In this document: one piece after another, positions 1 to 10,008 of the stretch
Layout of the letters: every line of letters starts with the position of its first letter
Numbering within the stretch: the stretch's first letter is position 1
Translations under genes and position numbers: made by a program
NCBI GenBank assembly: GCA_037893245.1
Contig: JBAIAA010000511.1
Coordinates: 62,001-126,000, forward strand
Reading direction: 5' to 3'
Length of the DNA stretch: 64,000 nt
DNA from: Crossaster papposus
Taxonomy: Eukaryota; Echinodermata; Asteroidea; Velatida; Solasteridae
Notes under the pieces: model-generated
The model's database searches: none
The model's input: the letters and a program-made list of their open reading frames with translations, nothing else
What the model was told of the DNA's origin: nothing

Positions 1-110
1 TGTCCTCAAACCAGACTAAAACTACCACTCCCTGCAAGACTAAAATAGTTATCGAGAGCAAGCATGAAACTATATTTCTTAAAATCTGTCATGCAAAGAA
101 ACAAGCAAAC

Positions 111-234
111 AGCTTGGTGAACAAGGTAAGCTGGTGAACAAGGTAAGCTGGTGAACAAGGTAAGCTGGTGAACAAGGTAAGCTGGTGAACAAGGTAAGCT
201 GGTGAACAAGGTAAGCTGGTGAACAAGGTAAGCT
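111..234. repeat. 17-bp minisatellite, about 7 copies
   Basis: Seven head-to-tail copies of a 17-base unit (AAGCTGGTGAACAAGGT), nearly identical to one another, which points to recent expansion. The unit reads open in two frames only because 17-base repeats cycle frames; there is no sign of a protein. It resembles the GGTAAGC / AGCTT words of the transposon-like fragment just to its right and may have grown from it. Confidence 0.95.
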
Positions 235-354
235 GATCATAGCCTCAACTCGAGTCGTATTTATCCGGTAAACACGTACCAAAAGACACGTACCAAAAAA
301 CACGGCCAATTTCATGAAGCTGGTAAGCACCACAAATGGTTAGCACGAAAATTC

Positions 355-585
355 TTCCTTGCCAAAAATAGGGTTACAAACCAAATGTTCAGGTGATGTA
401 TATTGTTTGTGACCGGTAATCGGCGGGTTTAGGTTTGGCATAAAAACCACATAGAGTTTTGGCTGTTAAACTGTTTTTACCAAGCAAGACTTTTTTAGTG
501 CTAAGCAATTTTGTGTGCTTAGCAGCTCCATGAAAATTTGTCCAAGTTTTATTTGGAGAAAGACAAAACACGTTATAGACACTGC
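355..585. repeat. fragment of a TTAGCAC/AGCAGCT-rich dispersed element
   Basis: This stretch holds words such as TTGTGTGCTTAGCAGCTCC and GCTAAGCA that recur in the palindromic element at 42790-43062 and in the repeats near 54700-54860 and 63160-63290. It looks like a decayed, incomplete copy of that broad family. Ends were not defined. An open frame across it on the minus strand is not thought to be coding. Confidence 0.35.
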
Positions 586-604
586 TGAGAATTTAAACAA
601 ATAC

Positions 605-751
605 CGAACAGGAATGCGTTGCTAACTGCCATCAGAAAACGCCCAATCAGCATTGTTATTAGTCTTGTTTCCAGCCTCGATGTCAACAAAGGACCTACAG
701 CAAACGCCAGCCCGCCTAGTGCGCTCAGTAATCCGGCCACTAGCAGGTTTG
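605..751 (-). CDS. MFSD1-like transporter, exon 4 of the visible part (TM3-TM4)
   Basis: On the minus strand a pyrimidine-rich acceptor (CTTTTTTCCTGCAG) precedes a 147-base exon that ends at a GTATTT donor. It begins with the last two bases of a codon and ends with the first base of one. The first is exactly what exon 3 at 18135-18190 requires. The peptide begins ANLLVAGLLSALGGLAFAVG (a membrane helix) and then has LITMLIGRFLMAVSNAFLFG (a second helix with the GRF typical of helix 4 in MFSD1-type carriers). MFSD1 is known as a lysosomal dipeptide exporter. At 31 an acceptor-like TTGCAG is followed by codons reading SGSFSLV and then a TGA, so the next exon is either tiny or lies outside the window. 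The family call rests on alignment by eye. Confidence 0.72.
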
Positions 752-1106
752 CTGCAGGAAAAAAGTTAGAAGAACAGAAAAGCTATGTTTAAATACCACC
801 CAAGTAGATCCTTGTCGTTTGATTGGAAGATCATAGGTCATGTGGTATTCATTAGTCAAACCATTGCATGGCCTACGTCATGACCGTACATTTTCGTGTC
901 ATCCCTTTTGATCTACGTATACTGCACGCTAGAGCGGAAATGCACGCGTTTTGTACGCAGCAGTACAAAACGCCCTCCGTATTACAATTTTGACAATTTG
1001 GTTTATTCTTATAGTTTTATCCTCCGATTAAAATGACAAAGATCTACCTGGGTATGTTATATAAAACAAAATGTTTTGCGTTCGTGCAATGGTGAGAAAT
1101 GATTCT
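752..1106. other. intronic DNA, nothing recognised
   Basis: This is the downstream end of the 17.4-kb intron between transporter exons 3 and 4. Apart from the acceptor tract next to 752, I see no open frame, repeat or motif of note. Confidence 0.6.
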
Positions 1107-1114
1107 CGTTGAAT

Positions 1115-1325
1115 TATACCCAGCACGATATGTGGCAGAGGGGTACCCCCCCCCCCCCCCCCCCCCCTCTTATCCCTACACTTCATACGCACTCAACACT
1201 ATTGTAACCTAACCCATCCCCCCTTGAAACCTAAAAGGAATTCCTGAGATTCCGGGAACACAATGGTCAACACAAAAGAGGGGGGGGGGGGGGGGTTTGC
1301 TCTGCCACATATCGTGCTTCATATG
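1115..1325. mobile_element. poly-C/poly-G MITE, copy 1 (8-bp target duplication)
   Basis: A 211-base palindromic element. The left end reads TATACCCAGCACGATATG and the right end is its imperfect inverse. It is flanked by an 8-base direct repeat CGTTGAAT (1107-1114 and 1326-1333). A run of 22 C (1146-1167) sits inside the left arm and a run of 16 G (1280-1295) inside the right arm. Other copies are at 28445-28639 and 29111-29247. An 8-base target duplication suggests the hAT superfamily; no transposase is present. Confidence 0.88.
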
Positions 1326-1333
1326 CGTTGAAT

Positions 1334-2418
1334 GGAACATTTCATCTTTCAACTCATGCACAAGTTCTCCCCATTGCACCAATAAACATTCATTATTTGT
1401 GTATTGAAGGTTTGTCATGTGTTAGGTACATGGTTGGGTTATCCAATTGGAACTATTATGCAATGTGCCCAATTTAATGCTGTGTCTATCAAACAATATA
1501 TATATTACAAATACTAGCTCTTGTTTTCTTTAATATACCGGTGACCTGCTATAACAAAATTCGAACAAAGTTGACAATTTCTGTTTTTTAGATTTTTCTT
1601 TTTTCAAATTCTCTAGGTTCTCAGTTTTAAATGATGTATCATTTACATATGTATCCCCACCCTTTCTTCCCTGGGGAAATAATTTATTTATAAAGCCCTG
1701 ACAACCTAATTATGAGATAAACAGCTTTGAAGTTCAGAAAAGCGTTTTATTTCTATACACAATTTTTTCACAAAATCGACCAAAAAACACACTTCTGGGT
1801 GATGGATTATGTTCAAATTTGGGAAGATTGTAGATTAATAGTTAGTGATTCAGAAAAACCCAAAACCTTAAAATAGTAAAATCCACCCTAAAATGATTTC
1901 ATGAGTACATTGTAATAAAACACATTGTGCGACTTTGTCAGGGTGTCGTTGGAACAGGTCACATTGCCGTATGTCATTATTAGCTTCCCCAGTTATACTA
2001 AAGCCGTGTTCGCACTGGATAAACATTTTGGGTTATTTGACCACTCTTCCCACCGCCCGCACTTGGATTTAATTGACGCGGGTAGAATTGCCGAGACGAT
2101 GGGTAAACTAACCGAGCTGGCTCCAAAACAATAAAGAGGGCGCCCTGCGTGACCTATGACCGCGACTTGACACGCGGATCGCGTATATATTTTTTACACC
2201 GCAGCGAAGGATTTTTTGTCCTAACACTGGCAATTCCACTCTTGGAAAGAGACTAACGAATACGAAGTCATGTACATGTACATACAGTGTACAGCGCGCG
2301 TGAAAATATAGGATCGTGCATGCGTGCACTGAGTTAATCGTTGTTTACCACTAGGAATTGGGCAAATGGGTTATCTGACGTTATCTTGATTTATACCACT
2401 GTTTATGTCCTCATTGTC
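1334..2418. other. intronic DNA, no gene seen
   Basis: AT-rich DNA inside the long transporter intron. It contains the dispersed repeat at 1935-2125 listed separately. No convincing exon was found; the open frame at 1925-2134 coincides with that repeat. Confidence 0.5.
1935..2125. repeat. dispersed repeat with AAAGCCGTGTTCGCACTGG
   Basis: The word AAAGCCGTGTTCGCACTGGA followed by GAGACGATGG(G)TAAA and CCGAG(C) blocks recurs in inverse orientation at about 22540-22712, and a related, shorter version lies at 17505-17610. The copies are diverged and terminal repeats are not clear. It is probably an old non-autonomous transposon. Confidence 0.5.
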
Positions 2419-2697
2419 TGCGTTCCAATCGCGTCGTGTTTAACGTGTTCACGAGTTCACGAGTCGTATAATGGCGTTCTAATGGCCTGGTAACTCGTGT
2501 TCACCAGTGATGAACTCGAGGTGGATTGTTTTTCTCCATGTTCATGACTTCATAAACGAATGAATACTCGCGCATGTACCGCACGACTAACTCGACTGTG
2601 CGCGTGCGTCTTGGTGAGTAGCGTTTTGAATGCAACCTACTCGTGAAAATTGAGAAATTCACGGTGAACACGATAAAAACGACGCGATTGAAACGCA
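2419..2697. mobile_element. palindromic MITE (TGCGTTCCAATCGCGTCG ends)
   Basis: The left end TGCGTTCCAATCGCGTCG is matched in inverse at the right end by TGCGTTTCAATCGCGTCG, and similarity continues inward through GTGTTCACG. The element is about 280 bases with no coding capacity. I could not define a target duplication or assign a superfamily. Confidence 0.75.
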
Positions 2698-3312
2698 GCA
2701 TAAGAGTTCACTCTGAAACGCCACTTAAATTGTATAGCGCCCTCTATAATATTGTAACGTTTGTGCCGGTTGGCCGATAGAGGGCACTTGAGCAATAAAT
2801 CCATGGTGAAATCGCCTGGTGCCACAGACATTAAAGGGTGCATGTGACTAAATCAGTGAAAATCAGTGCGCGCGAGCTCATTAATATTTTGTGATCCCTC
2901 CGGTAATTTTGAATAAGAGGTCCCTGGGGCCTATACATTGGACTGATTGTATAAATATTTGTGGAAATCAAGAATTGGTAACCCGTGGCTTCCAACTCGG
3001 GGGATTCCGTTTACAAAAAAGACCAATACGTGGGTCTATTTGGCATAGAGGCGGGGGGGATACATTGATACCTGGGCCCAGAGCTGGGCCACCAGTTTAG
3101 GGGTGGTTTGTGTGGAGGGAGTATAAAAAAAAAATTCATTCGGTCAACCCCCATAAATTTGAAAAGAAAATTGTTCTAGGAGTCTTAATCTTTGATTTCC
3201 AGTCAAAAAAATATGGCCACTCTACTCATGAGCGTCACCAGGCGGCGCTCTTTATTTCAATTTTTGTGTTGGTTACAATGAGCGCCGTATTTAGTGTAGT
3301 GGAACCATAAAC
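2698..3312. other. intronic DNA, no gene seen
   Basis: The stretch holds short open frames at 2891-3310 that lack splice signals and similarity to anything I know. A G-rich run lies near 3050. I see nothing else to support. Confidence 0.5.
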
Positions 3313-3610
3313 ACATAGACCGCCAGGTCCTATTAAAAACTACAGGATGATTTCGTGATTTCGCGGCGCCCGACTAAAATACCAACTATGGGCAAATTTA
3401 GCCCTCGGTATAGGGAATTTGTACACACCCGAACTGTTCCAGCCAAATAATTATATGAAAGCATTTATCGATTTAAAAGAAAATTACATAGGGTTATACC
3501 ATAGGCGATGTAGATTAAGCAAGTCCAGTGTCAATCTTGATACCCTTAAATAAAGACTTTTAGGCTCATTTTTGTGTTAAGCGCGTTGCCCGGTATGCGC
3601 ACAGAACGTA
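3313..3610 (+). repeat. 300-bp dispersed repeat, copy 1
   Basis: This stretch from CATAGACCGCCAGGTCC to GCGCACAGAACGTA recurs at 32622-32920 and 46822-47100. The copies match along almost their whole length, including TATACCATAGGC and CAAATAAAGACTTTTA-like blocks. The 46822 copy lacks about 27 bases near its 3' end. No inverted ends are visible, so the class is unknown; an AATAAAG word near the end could point to a retroposed transcript. Confidence 0.8.
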
Positions 3611-3811
3611 ATGAGCGCGCGGGGCGTTGCCCGTCGAACGAAAGATAGTGTACACGATTTTATGAACGCGCGTGCAAAGTGCGTTGCACGATAGGCGCGT
3701 AATTATACGCGCTTGGCTTTTTATAGCCACACGCGCATGCCGTGCAGCCTACGCGTCGTTTTGCCCATGCTTTGCAAATCACGGTTTTGTGCACACGACT
3801 GGCGGTCTATA

Positions 3812-5327
3812 TAGTCCGGGAGCCCAGCCAGGTTTAATCATAATTTTGAGTGCAAAAGGTTTGAAGCGTGGGATATGTAGGGGTGACTGGGACAACTGCA
3901 AAATGGGTTTTCTTAAGTTTGGCGAGTGGTGCGTTGGGAGGGGGGAGCCCCTGACAGACCCCCAAAAATTCGATTTAATCATAATCTTGAGTGCAAACAT
4001 AATTTCTTCATAGGTCGAAAGTTTATCGTGTACTGAATAGGATTTGTATACTTAAGAAAAATATAATTGGTGCTAAGTACATTTAAGAAGGTCTTTAATT
4101 AGTGCTAATTACACGTTTGATCATAATTTTGAGTGCAAGGATAAAACAAGTGTCAATGTGTAGCTGACACCTTGCTGGAGTAAAATCTGCCACATAAGAA
4201 AGTTTCAAGTGGTGCCATCCCTAATTAAGAAAGGGTCAAAGGTCATCACAAGTCATTAAACACTAATAATTATAACGTTGAGTGCAACTTGCATTTATGT
4301 GTATATCAACAGATTATCATAGACCGATCACTGATCACAAGCTTAAGAGCATGATATATAGTGCAAAGTCTAATTAAGAAGGTCTGTAATTAGTGCTAAT
4401 TACACGTTTAATGTGTAGCTGACACCATGCTGGAGCCAAATCCGCCACTTATGAAAGTTTCAAGTGGTGCCATCCCTAATTAAGAAGGGGACAAAGGTCT
4501 TTAAAACTAAAAGTCAATAAACACCGATAATTATAATGTTGTATGCAACTTGCATTTTTATGTGGATCAACCGTTTATTATGGACCAATCACTGATTACA
4601 CGGCGCAATGTCCGATCGAAATGTCTGATTAATAAATGATTAGAATGATAATTGAAATCATAAAACGAGCGTCAAAGTGTACTTTACCAAACGCAGGAAT
4701 AAAACCCACCGCATAAGCAATATCACAAACAGTCATGAAGTTGATTGCAATTGCCTGTACCCTCTCAAACACGAATGGGTGTAAAATAATTAGGGAATAT
4801 GAGATCACCGATGCTTACAATTATAGGAACATAACTTGTTAGTAGTTTTGAGCTCAAACAAGGTTTGCATTAAATAAGACAACAGTCAATATTGAGAACT
4901 TTATTGTAATGATATCATTAACATTGGCTGATGAGCTGCTTTGGAGTAAGTTACGTGGTGCTTAGTACAGTGGCTCGATAGCAAAATTCCTAATCTTATG
5001 CAGCAGCGCGATCGAGTACACAAAATTGCAAAGCGCACAGGCTCACAAATCCATTCATACAAAGACCTGCGGCACAATGTTAATGCAATCCGCAGTAAGA
5101 AATCAAAAGCAATTCACCTATGATGTAGAAAACTCTGCAGGAGGTACTCCCTAATGAGCAGACAACTGAACTGTACCAAATTCGATTACTTCCCCCAAAT
5201 GGTGAAATATTGACGATTCCGCCGACATTGCTGATACATTAAATAAACACTTTTTAACAATCGGCAAGCGTACTGCTGGTAATTACCCTTTGCGTAAACT
5301 TGAAATAGATGACAATACTACCTTTAA
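3812..5327 (+). repeat. left arm of the foldback element
   Basis: This is the inverse of 6231-7809. Pairing can be followed from the terminal TAGTCCGGG through the block near 4600 (CGGCGCAATGTCCGATCG) to CTTGAAATAGATGACAATAC near 5320. The last 350 bases are LINE coding sequence in plus orientation, diverged from the matching part of the right arm. Confidence 0.85.
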
Positions 5328-5339
5328 GTCAACATTGGA

Positions 5340-6660
5340 TATTTTCTGCCTTGTACCAATATGCATACATTTAGTTTTGGTGGCGTTTAATGCTATAGCT
5401 TGTTTCTTACGTACCAGTTGTGAAAACTATAACAGCTGTGCTTAAGCTGCTTTCTATTATATTAATGTTGGAGGAGCTACACGTTAATGTGGAGTCATCA
5501 GCTTACATAAATAAGTTGCAGTTTGGGGATATACAAAATGGAAGATCACTAGTATAAACAATGAATAAAAGTGGACCTAGTATCGACCCCTGCGGAAAAC
5601 CAGTGTTTACGGACAGGAAATTTGATATTTACAGACTGACTACGATCACTTAGGTATGACTTTAATAAACCAATTGATTACAGAAAATAACAGGTTCAGC
5701 TTCTCTAGTGTCTCTAGTAAGATGCCATGATTAACACAATCAAATACTTTACTGAGATCTATAAACACACTGCCTGTGCCTGTAATTTCTCTATTCTCCA
5801 TGGCCTCAAAACACTTGTTTATTAAGTCGTGCATGGTGCTTTCAGTTGAGTGCAGGGGTCTAAATTCTGATTGGCAACTAGGAATCAGAATGTTTTCATC
5901 AAGGTATATACCGATGTGTGCACCTATCTTTCAAAAATCTTAGAGATGATTGGCAGTATAGAAATAGGCCGATAGTTACCAGTACTACATTTATATCCTC
6001 CCTTGTTAATTGGTGTTACTAATACATGTTTCCAATTTTTAGTGTATCGCTCACATCTTATAGACATGTTAAAAATACAAGTTGAATATTTAATGATATA
6101 AGGTGAAGCAATTTTGATCATTTTAACACTAATTTCATCCATAGATAGATGATATTTGCTTTTGAACAAACTCTTCTGTAACATTAGGTACGGTACTATG
6201 CATTCTTTATGAAGAGAATCATTGATAAAGGCGTCAGTATTGACATTTATTTCAAGTTCACGCAAAAAGTAATTACTAGCAGTACGCTTGCCGATTGTTA
6301 AAAAGTGTTTATTTAATGTATCAGCAATGTCGGCGGAATCGTCAATATTTCACCCTTTGGGGAAGTAATCGAATTTGGTACAGTTCAGTTGTCTGCTCAT
6401 TAGGAAGTACCTCCTGCAGAGTTTTCCACATCATAGGTGAATTGCTTTTGATTTCTTCTATGGCGGATGTGCGAATGTTCACTCTTTTTTACTGCGGATT
6501 GCATTAGTTAACATTGTGCCGCAGGTGAATCCCAATGGATTTGTGAGCCTGTGCGCTTTGCAATTTTGTGTACGCGATCATGCTGCTGCATAAGTTTAGG
6601 AATTTCGCTATCGAGCCACTATACTAAGCACAATGTAACGTAACTTACTCCAAAGCAGCT
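5340..6660 (-). mobile_element. LINE reverse transcriptase fragment inside the foldback element
   Basis: Minus-strand frames show, in order, an endonuclease/RT linker (near 6560-6640, HDRVHKIAKRTGSQIHW), an RT start with NYRPISILPIISKIFER (about 5924-5990), VFIDLSKVFDCVNHGILLE (about 5690-5780), and near 5500-5600 SILGPLLFIVY followed by an ADD catalytic motif. This order is that of the CR1/L2/Jockey group of non-LTR elements. The frame is interrupted by stops and frameshifts between these blocks, and both ends are missing, so it is dead. Its 5' part is duplicated in inverse in the left arm. Confidence 0.82.
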
Positions 6661-7809
6661 CATCAGCCAATGTTAATGATATCATTACAATAAAGTTCTC
6701 AATATTGACTGTTGTCTACTTTAATGCAAATCTTGTTTAAGCTCAAAAACTACTAAAAGGTTATGTTCCTATTATTATAAGCTCCGGTGATCTCATATTC
6801 CCTAATTTTAACGTATTCATATTAAATATTAAATTTTACACCCATTCGTGTTTGAGGGGGTACAGGCAATTGCAATCAACTTAATGACTGTTTGTGATAT
6901 TTCTTATGTGGTGGGTTTTATTCCTGTGTTTGGTAAAGTACATGTACACGTTGACGCTCATTTTTTTAATTCAATTATCATTTATTAATTATCATTTATT
7001 AATCAGACATTTTGATCGGACATTGCGCCGTGTAATCAGTGATTGGTCCATAATAAACGGTTGATCCACATAGAAATGCAAGTTGCACACAACATTATAA
7101 TTATCGGTGTTTATTGACTTTTAGTTTTAATGACCTTTGACCCCTTCTTAATTAGGGATGGCACCACTTGAAATTGTCTTAAGTGGCGGATTTGGCTCCA
7201 GCAAGGTGTCAGCTACACATTAAACGTGTAATTAGCACTAATTACAGACCTTCTTAATTAGACTTTGCACTATATATCATGTTCTTAAGCTTGTGATCAG
7301 TGATCGGTCTATGATAATCTGTTGATATACACATAAATGCAAGTTGCACTCAACGTTATAATTATTAGTGTTTAATGATTTGTGATGACCTTTGACCCTT
7401 TCTTAATTAGGGATGGCACCACTTGAAACTTTCTTAAGTGGCAGATTTTACTCCAGCAAGGTGTCAGCTACACATTGACACTTGTTTTATCCTTGCACTC
7501 AAAATTATGATCAAACGTGTAATTAGCACTAATTAAAGACCTTCTTAAATGTACTTAGCACCAATTATAAGTATACAAATCCTATTCAGTACACGATAAA
7601 CTTTCGACCTATGAAGAAATTATGTTTGCACTCAAGATTATGATTAAATCGAATTTTTGGGGGTCTGTCAGGGGCTCCCCCTCCCAACGCACCACTCGCC
7701 AAACTTAAGAAAACCCATTTTGCAGTTGTCCCAGTCACCCCTACATATCCCACGCTTCAAACCTTTTGCACTCAAAATTATGATTAAACCTGGCTGGGCT
7801 CCCGGACTA
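6231..7809 (-). repeat. right arm of the foldback element
   Basis: This is the inverse partner of 3812-5327. It carries the same subterminal words in reverse, and its innermost 400 bases are LINE sequence continuous with the centre of the element. The LINE frame is better kept here than in the left arm. Confidence 0.85.
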
Positions 7810-7918
7810 ATAGGTTTATATGTCTGTGCCTGGTGCTCCCGGCCCTGACGGTGCGCTCGGGCAACCCCGTACTTGTGCGCGCATACGCCGAACCGGTTCT
7901 GACCGGTTCCAGTGCCGC

Positions 7919-8880
7919 GTGATATCGGTGATAGCTGGTTGCTATATGTTAACCAGACATGAAGTTGGAGTTCAGAATACACAGTTGTTAGTCAGAATAC
8001 TGTCTGAGTAAGTGTCGTCTTTTCAAGCCTCAAACATAAATAGAACCACGTAACATGGTGTCAGAAGTGGACTGATATGTGCAAAAAATGTCAGAGATTC
8101 GATTGAGTATACTGTGAATGTTGGAGTAGCCAGCCTTCAACTGCAAAAAAGAGAGATTTTTCGGAGGTAAGAGTAGACTAAGAGACTGAACTTCCGAATT
8201 TTCAGTGACTGTGTGCATGCATACGAACAGTACATTTTACACAGTCAGTGAATAGCGACACACAACTGTGTTTACATGATGGCGGCCTATCAAATACCAC
8301 CACCAGAGGCCATGGACTGCACAGGAGGTGATCTTGCAAATAGTTGGACCTTCTTCAGAGAGAGTTTCGAGGACTTTCGCAAAGCAGTAGAACTTGATAA
8401 AAAGGATGAGTCTATCCAAGTGGCCACTCTGAAAAGTGTGATGGGAAAAGATTGCAAGAACATATTAAAGCAACTTCAGCTCACAGATGATGAAATGAAA
8501 AGTCATAAAACCGTTCTCGACAAGCTACAGGAACATTTTGCACCATCAGGGAATGTACTGCATGAGAGATACCTGTTTCCATACTGCCAATCAACAGTCA
8601 AATGAAACTGTAGACCAGTATGTCAAGCGCCTGAGACAGTTGGCTGAGAAATGCAAATTCACTCAGCTAGAAACAGAGATGATCCGAGACAGATTGGTTT
8701 TTGGAACTAGCGAAGCAACACGAGCACATCTCTTCGGGCAGAAAGAATGTGATCTGAAGCAAGCAATAGAGTCCCTCCGAAACAGTGAGCGGGCTGAGGA
8801 ACTGCTCAAAAAGATGGCCGTGTCACAGACAGAAACTGTACACTCTATGAAGAAACTTAAAAAGTAGAAAGGCAAAGGCC
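7919..8880 (+). mobile_element. fossil Ty3/gypsy fragment: leader and gag only
   Basis: A primer-binding-like site (TGGTGTCAGAAGTGG at 8054) follows what may be the remains of an LTR. Downstream lies a gag region (about 8276-8867) with the long, charged, helix-rich gag pattern of this family (for example ETVDQYVKRLRQLAEKCKF). There is no nucleocapsid knuckle, protease or polymerase, so this is a broken remnant with about one break inside gag and the rest lost. The same primer site occurs in the nearly whole element at 9858-14701, so the two are related but distinct. Confidence 0.78.
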
Positions 8881-9857
8881 AATTTAACAGGCCAACAAAC
8901 TCACTACCGGAGTAGTCCCACTACTAGTGTTCCCCCGGTATACTGCGATATACAGGGTCACACATCGGCACACGCTAAAATTGGTTGAAAACTTGCTTTT
9001 TCGTGCGCACTCTGTGCGAGGAATTGTGGAGTCGTAATTATACTGGGTGTATTCTCTAATTTCTCAGCTATTACATGTACTATCTGAAATTGCGCTTAGG
9101 TCTTAGCCAGCCAGCCGTGTAGGCCGTGTTTTACACGGCCACATTTGAAATAATGCGGCTGATTTTTAATTACCACGGCCCAAGATTCAATACGCCGGCC
9201 GTGCACTTTTTGTTATGTTAAAACGCTTGTTATATTTCTGCTGTCGGTGTATTTTGTTTATTTACTTACAATTGCTATTTTCGAAAGCAAAACTCCGCTG
9301 TTTTTGCCCCAATAATATGCCCCGATAAATCAACAAGGCTTTGCGTGCTGGTACGGTGATATGAATGAGTGCCAGAAAACCATGTGCTCGCCCGCCCCAT
9401 GCAACAATACATGCATCATTGTTGGAATGGTTCCCGTCGCACGCTTCAATAGACAAAGTTAAGGACTGGAACCAGTCCATGGCCGACACGCATGTATTTT
9501 TCCGTTACACGAACAAGAACATACAAACTGGTCGAATCGAATTTGACATAGTAAGACGTAAAAATGCCCGGCAAACAAACGTCGATGAAGAAAGTCATTT
9601 CCTGCAGGTTAATTCTCAGATCATGTTCACCCTTTTCTGTGTTTGTATTTTCTGTTTTAATGTATTTATTTCGAGGTAGTAACGCTCGTCCTTGAGCGAT
9701 ACAGCGCAGCGTGTTTTTGCAAAATGTTTTACCGCAGCATGTTTCCTGTGGTGCGTTGTTGCACACGCTTGTTGTGGTCAGATCATGAAGGTATATCGGC
9801 GTCCATCGTGTAAATAGGCCTACTACATTCTCCATTTAAAAAAAAGGTTATCAACCT
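8881..9857. other. intronic DNA between two LTR-element fossils
   Basis: No supported gene. A 104-codon open frame on the plus strand (9365-9679) has no recognisable domain; a GT follows CTGCAG at 9608, so a chance exon-like look is possible. A CGGCC-rich patch with inverted words lies at 9100-9200. Confidence 0.45.
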
Positions 9858-10008
9858 TGTTGTGATCTTACACGACACGGATGGCAAGGATTACTTTAGA
9901 TTTATTGTGTCTCGAAAACGGTACATGTCTGGTTAGTCCGGTAGCCATTTTCTAACTCCCAGTTCCCACCAATAGAGGGGGCTATTAAAGTTCAGTGTAA
10001 TATCAACA
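9858..10008 (-). repeat. 3' LTR of the Ty3/gypsy element
   Basis: A 151-base long terminal repeat running TGTTG...CAACA. It is identical to the copy at 14550-14701 apart from one base in a C run. It holds an AATAAA word in transcript orientation, suitable for poly(A) addition. Confidence 0.95.

Larger units (their letters stand above)
3812..7809. mobile_element. 4-kb foldback element with long inverted arms
   Basis: The ends TAGTCCGGGAGCCCAGCC and its inverse bound two arms of about 1.5 kb that are inverted copies of each other, around a unique centre of about 0.9 kb. The arms contain repeated subterminal words: TTAATCATAATTTTGAGTGC recurs at roughly 140-base steps, and TTAGTGCTAATTACACG twice per arm. 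The inner part of both arms and the centre are LINE sequence (next entries). The ends and subterminal repeats suit a Foldback-type or large MITE-like DNA element; a TA target is possible. Arms match closely, with scattered substitutions, so the palindrome is not brand new but not ancient. Confidence 0.85.

Noticed and set aside
111-234. Evenly spaced repeats that might suggest a CRISPR array
   Set aside because: Units are directly adjacent with no spacers, in animal DNA; it is a minisatellite.
9365-9679. 104-codon plus-strand frame
   Set aside because: No domain, start context or splice partner; it lies in transposon-rich intron DNA.
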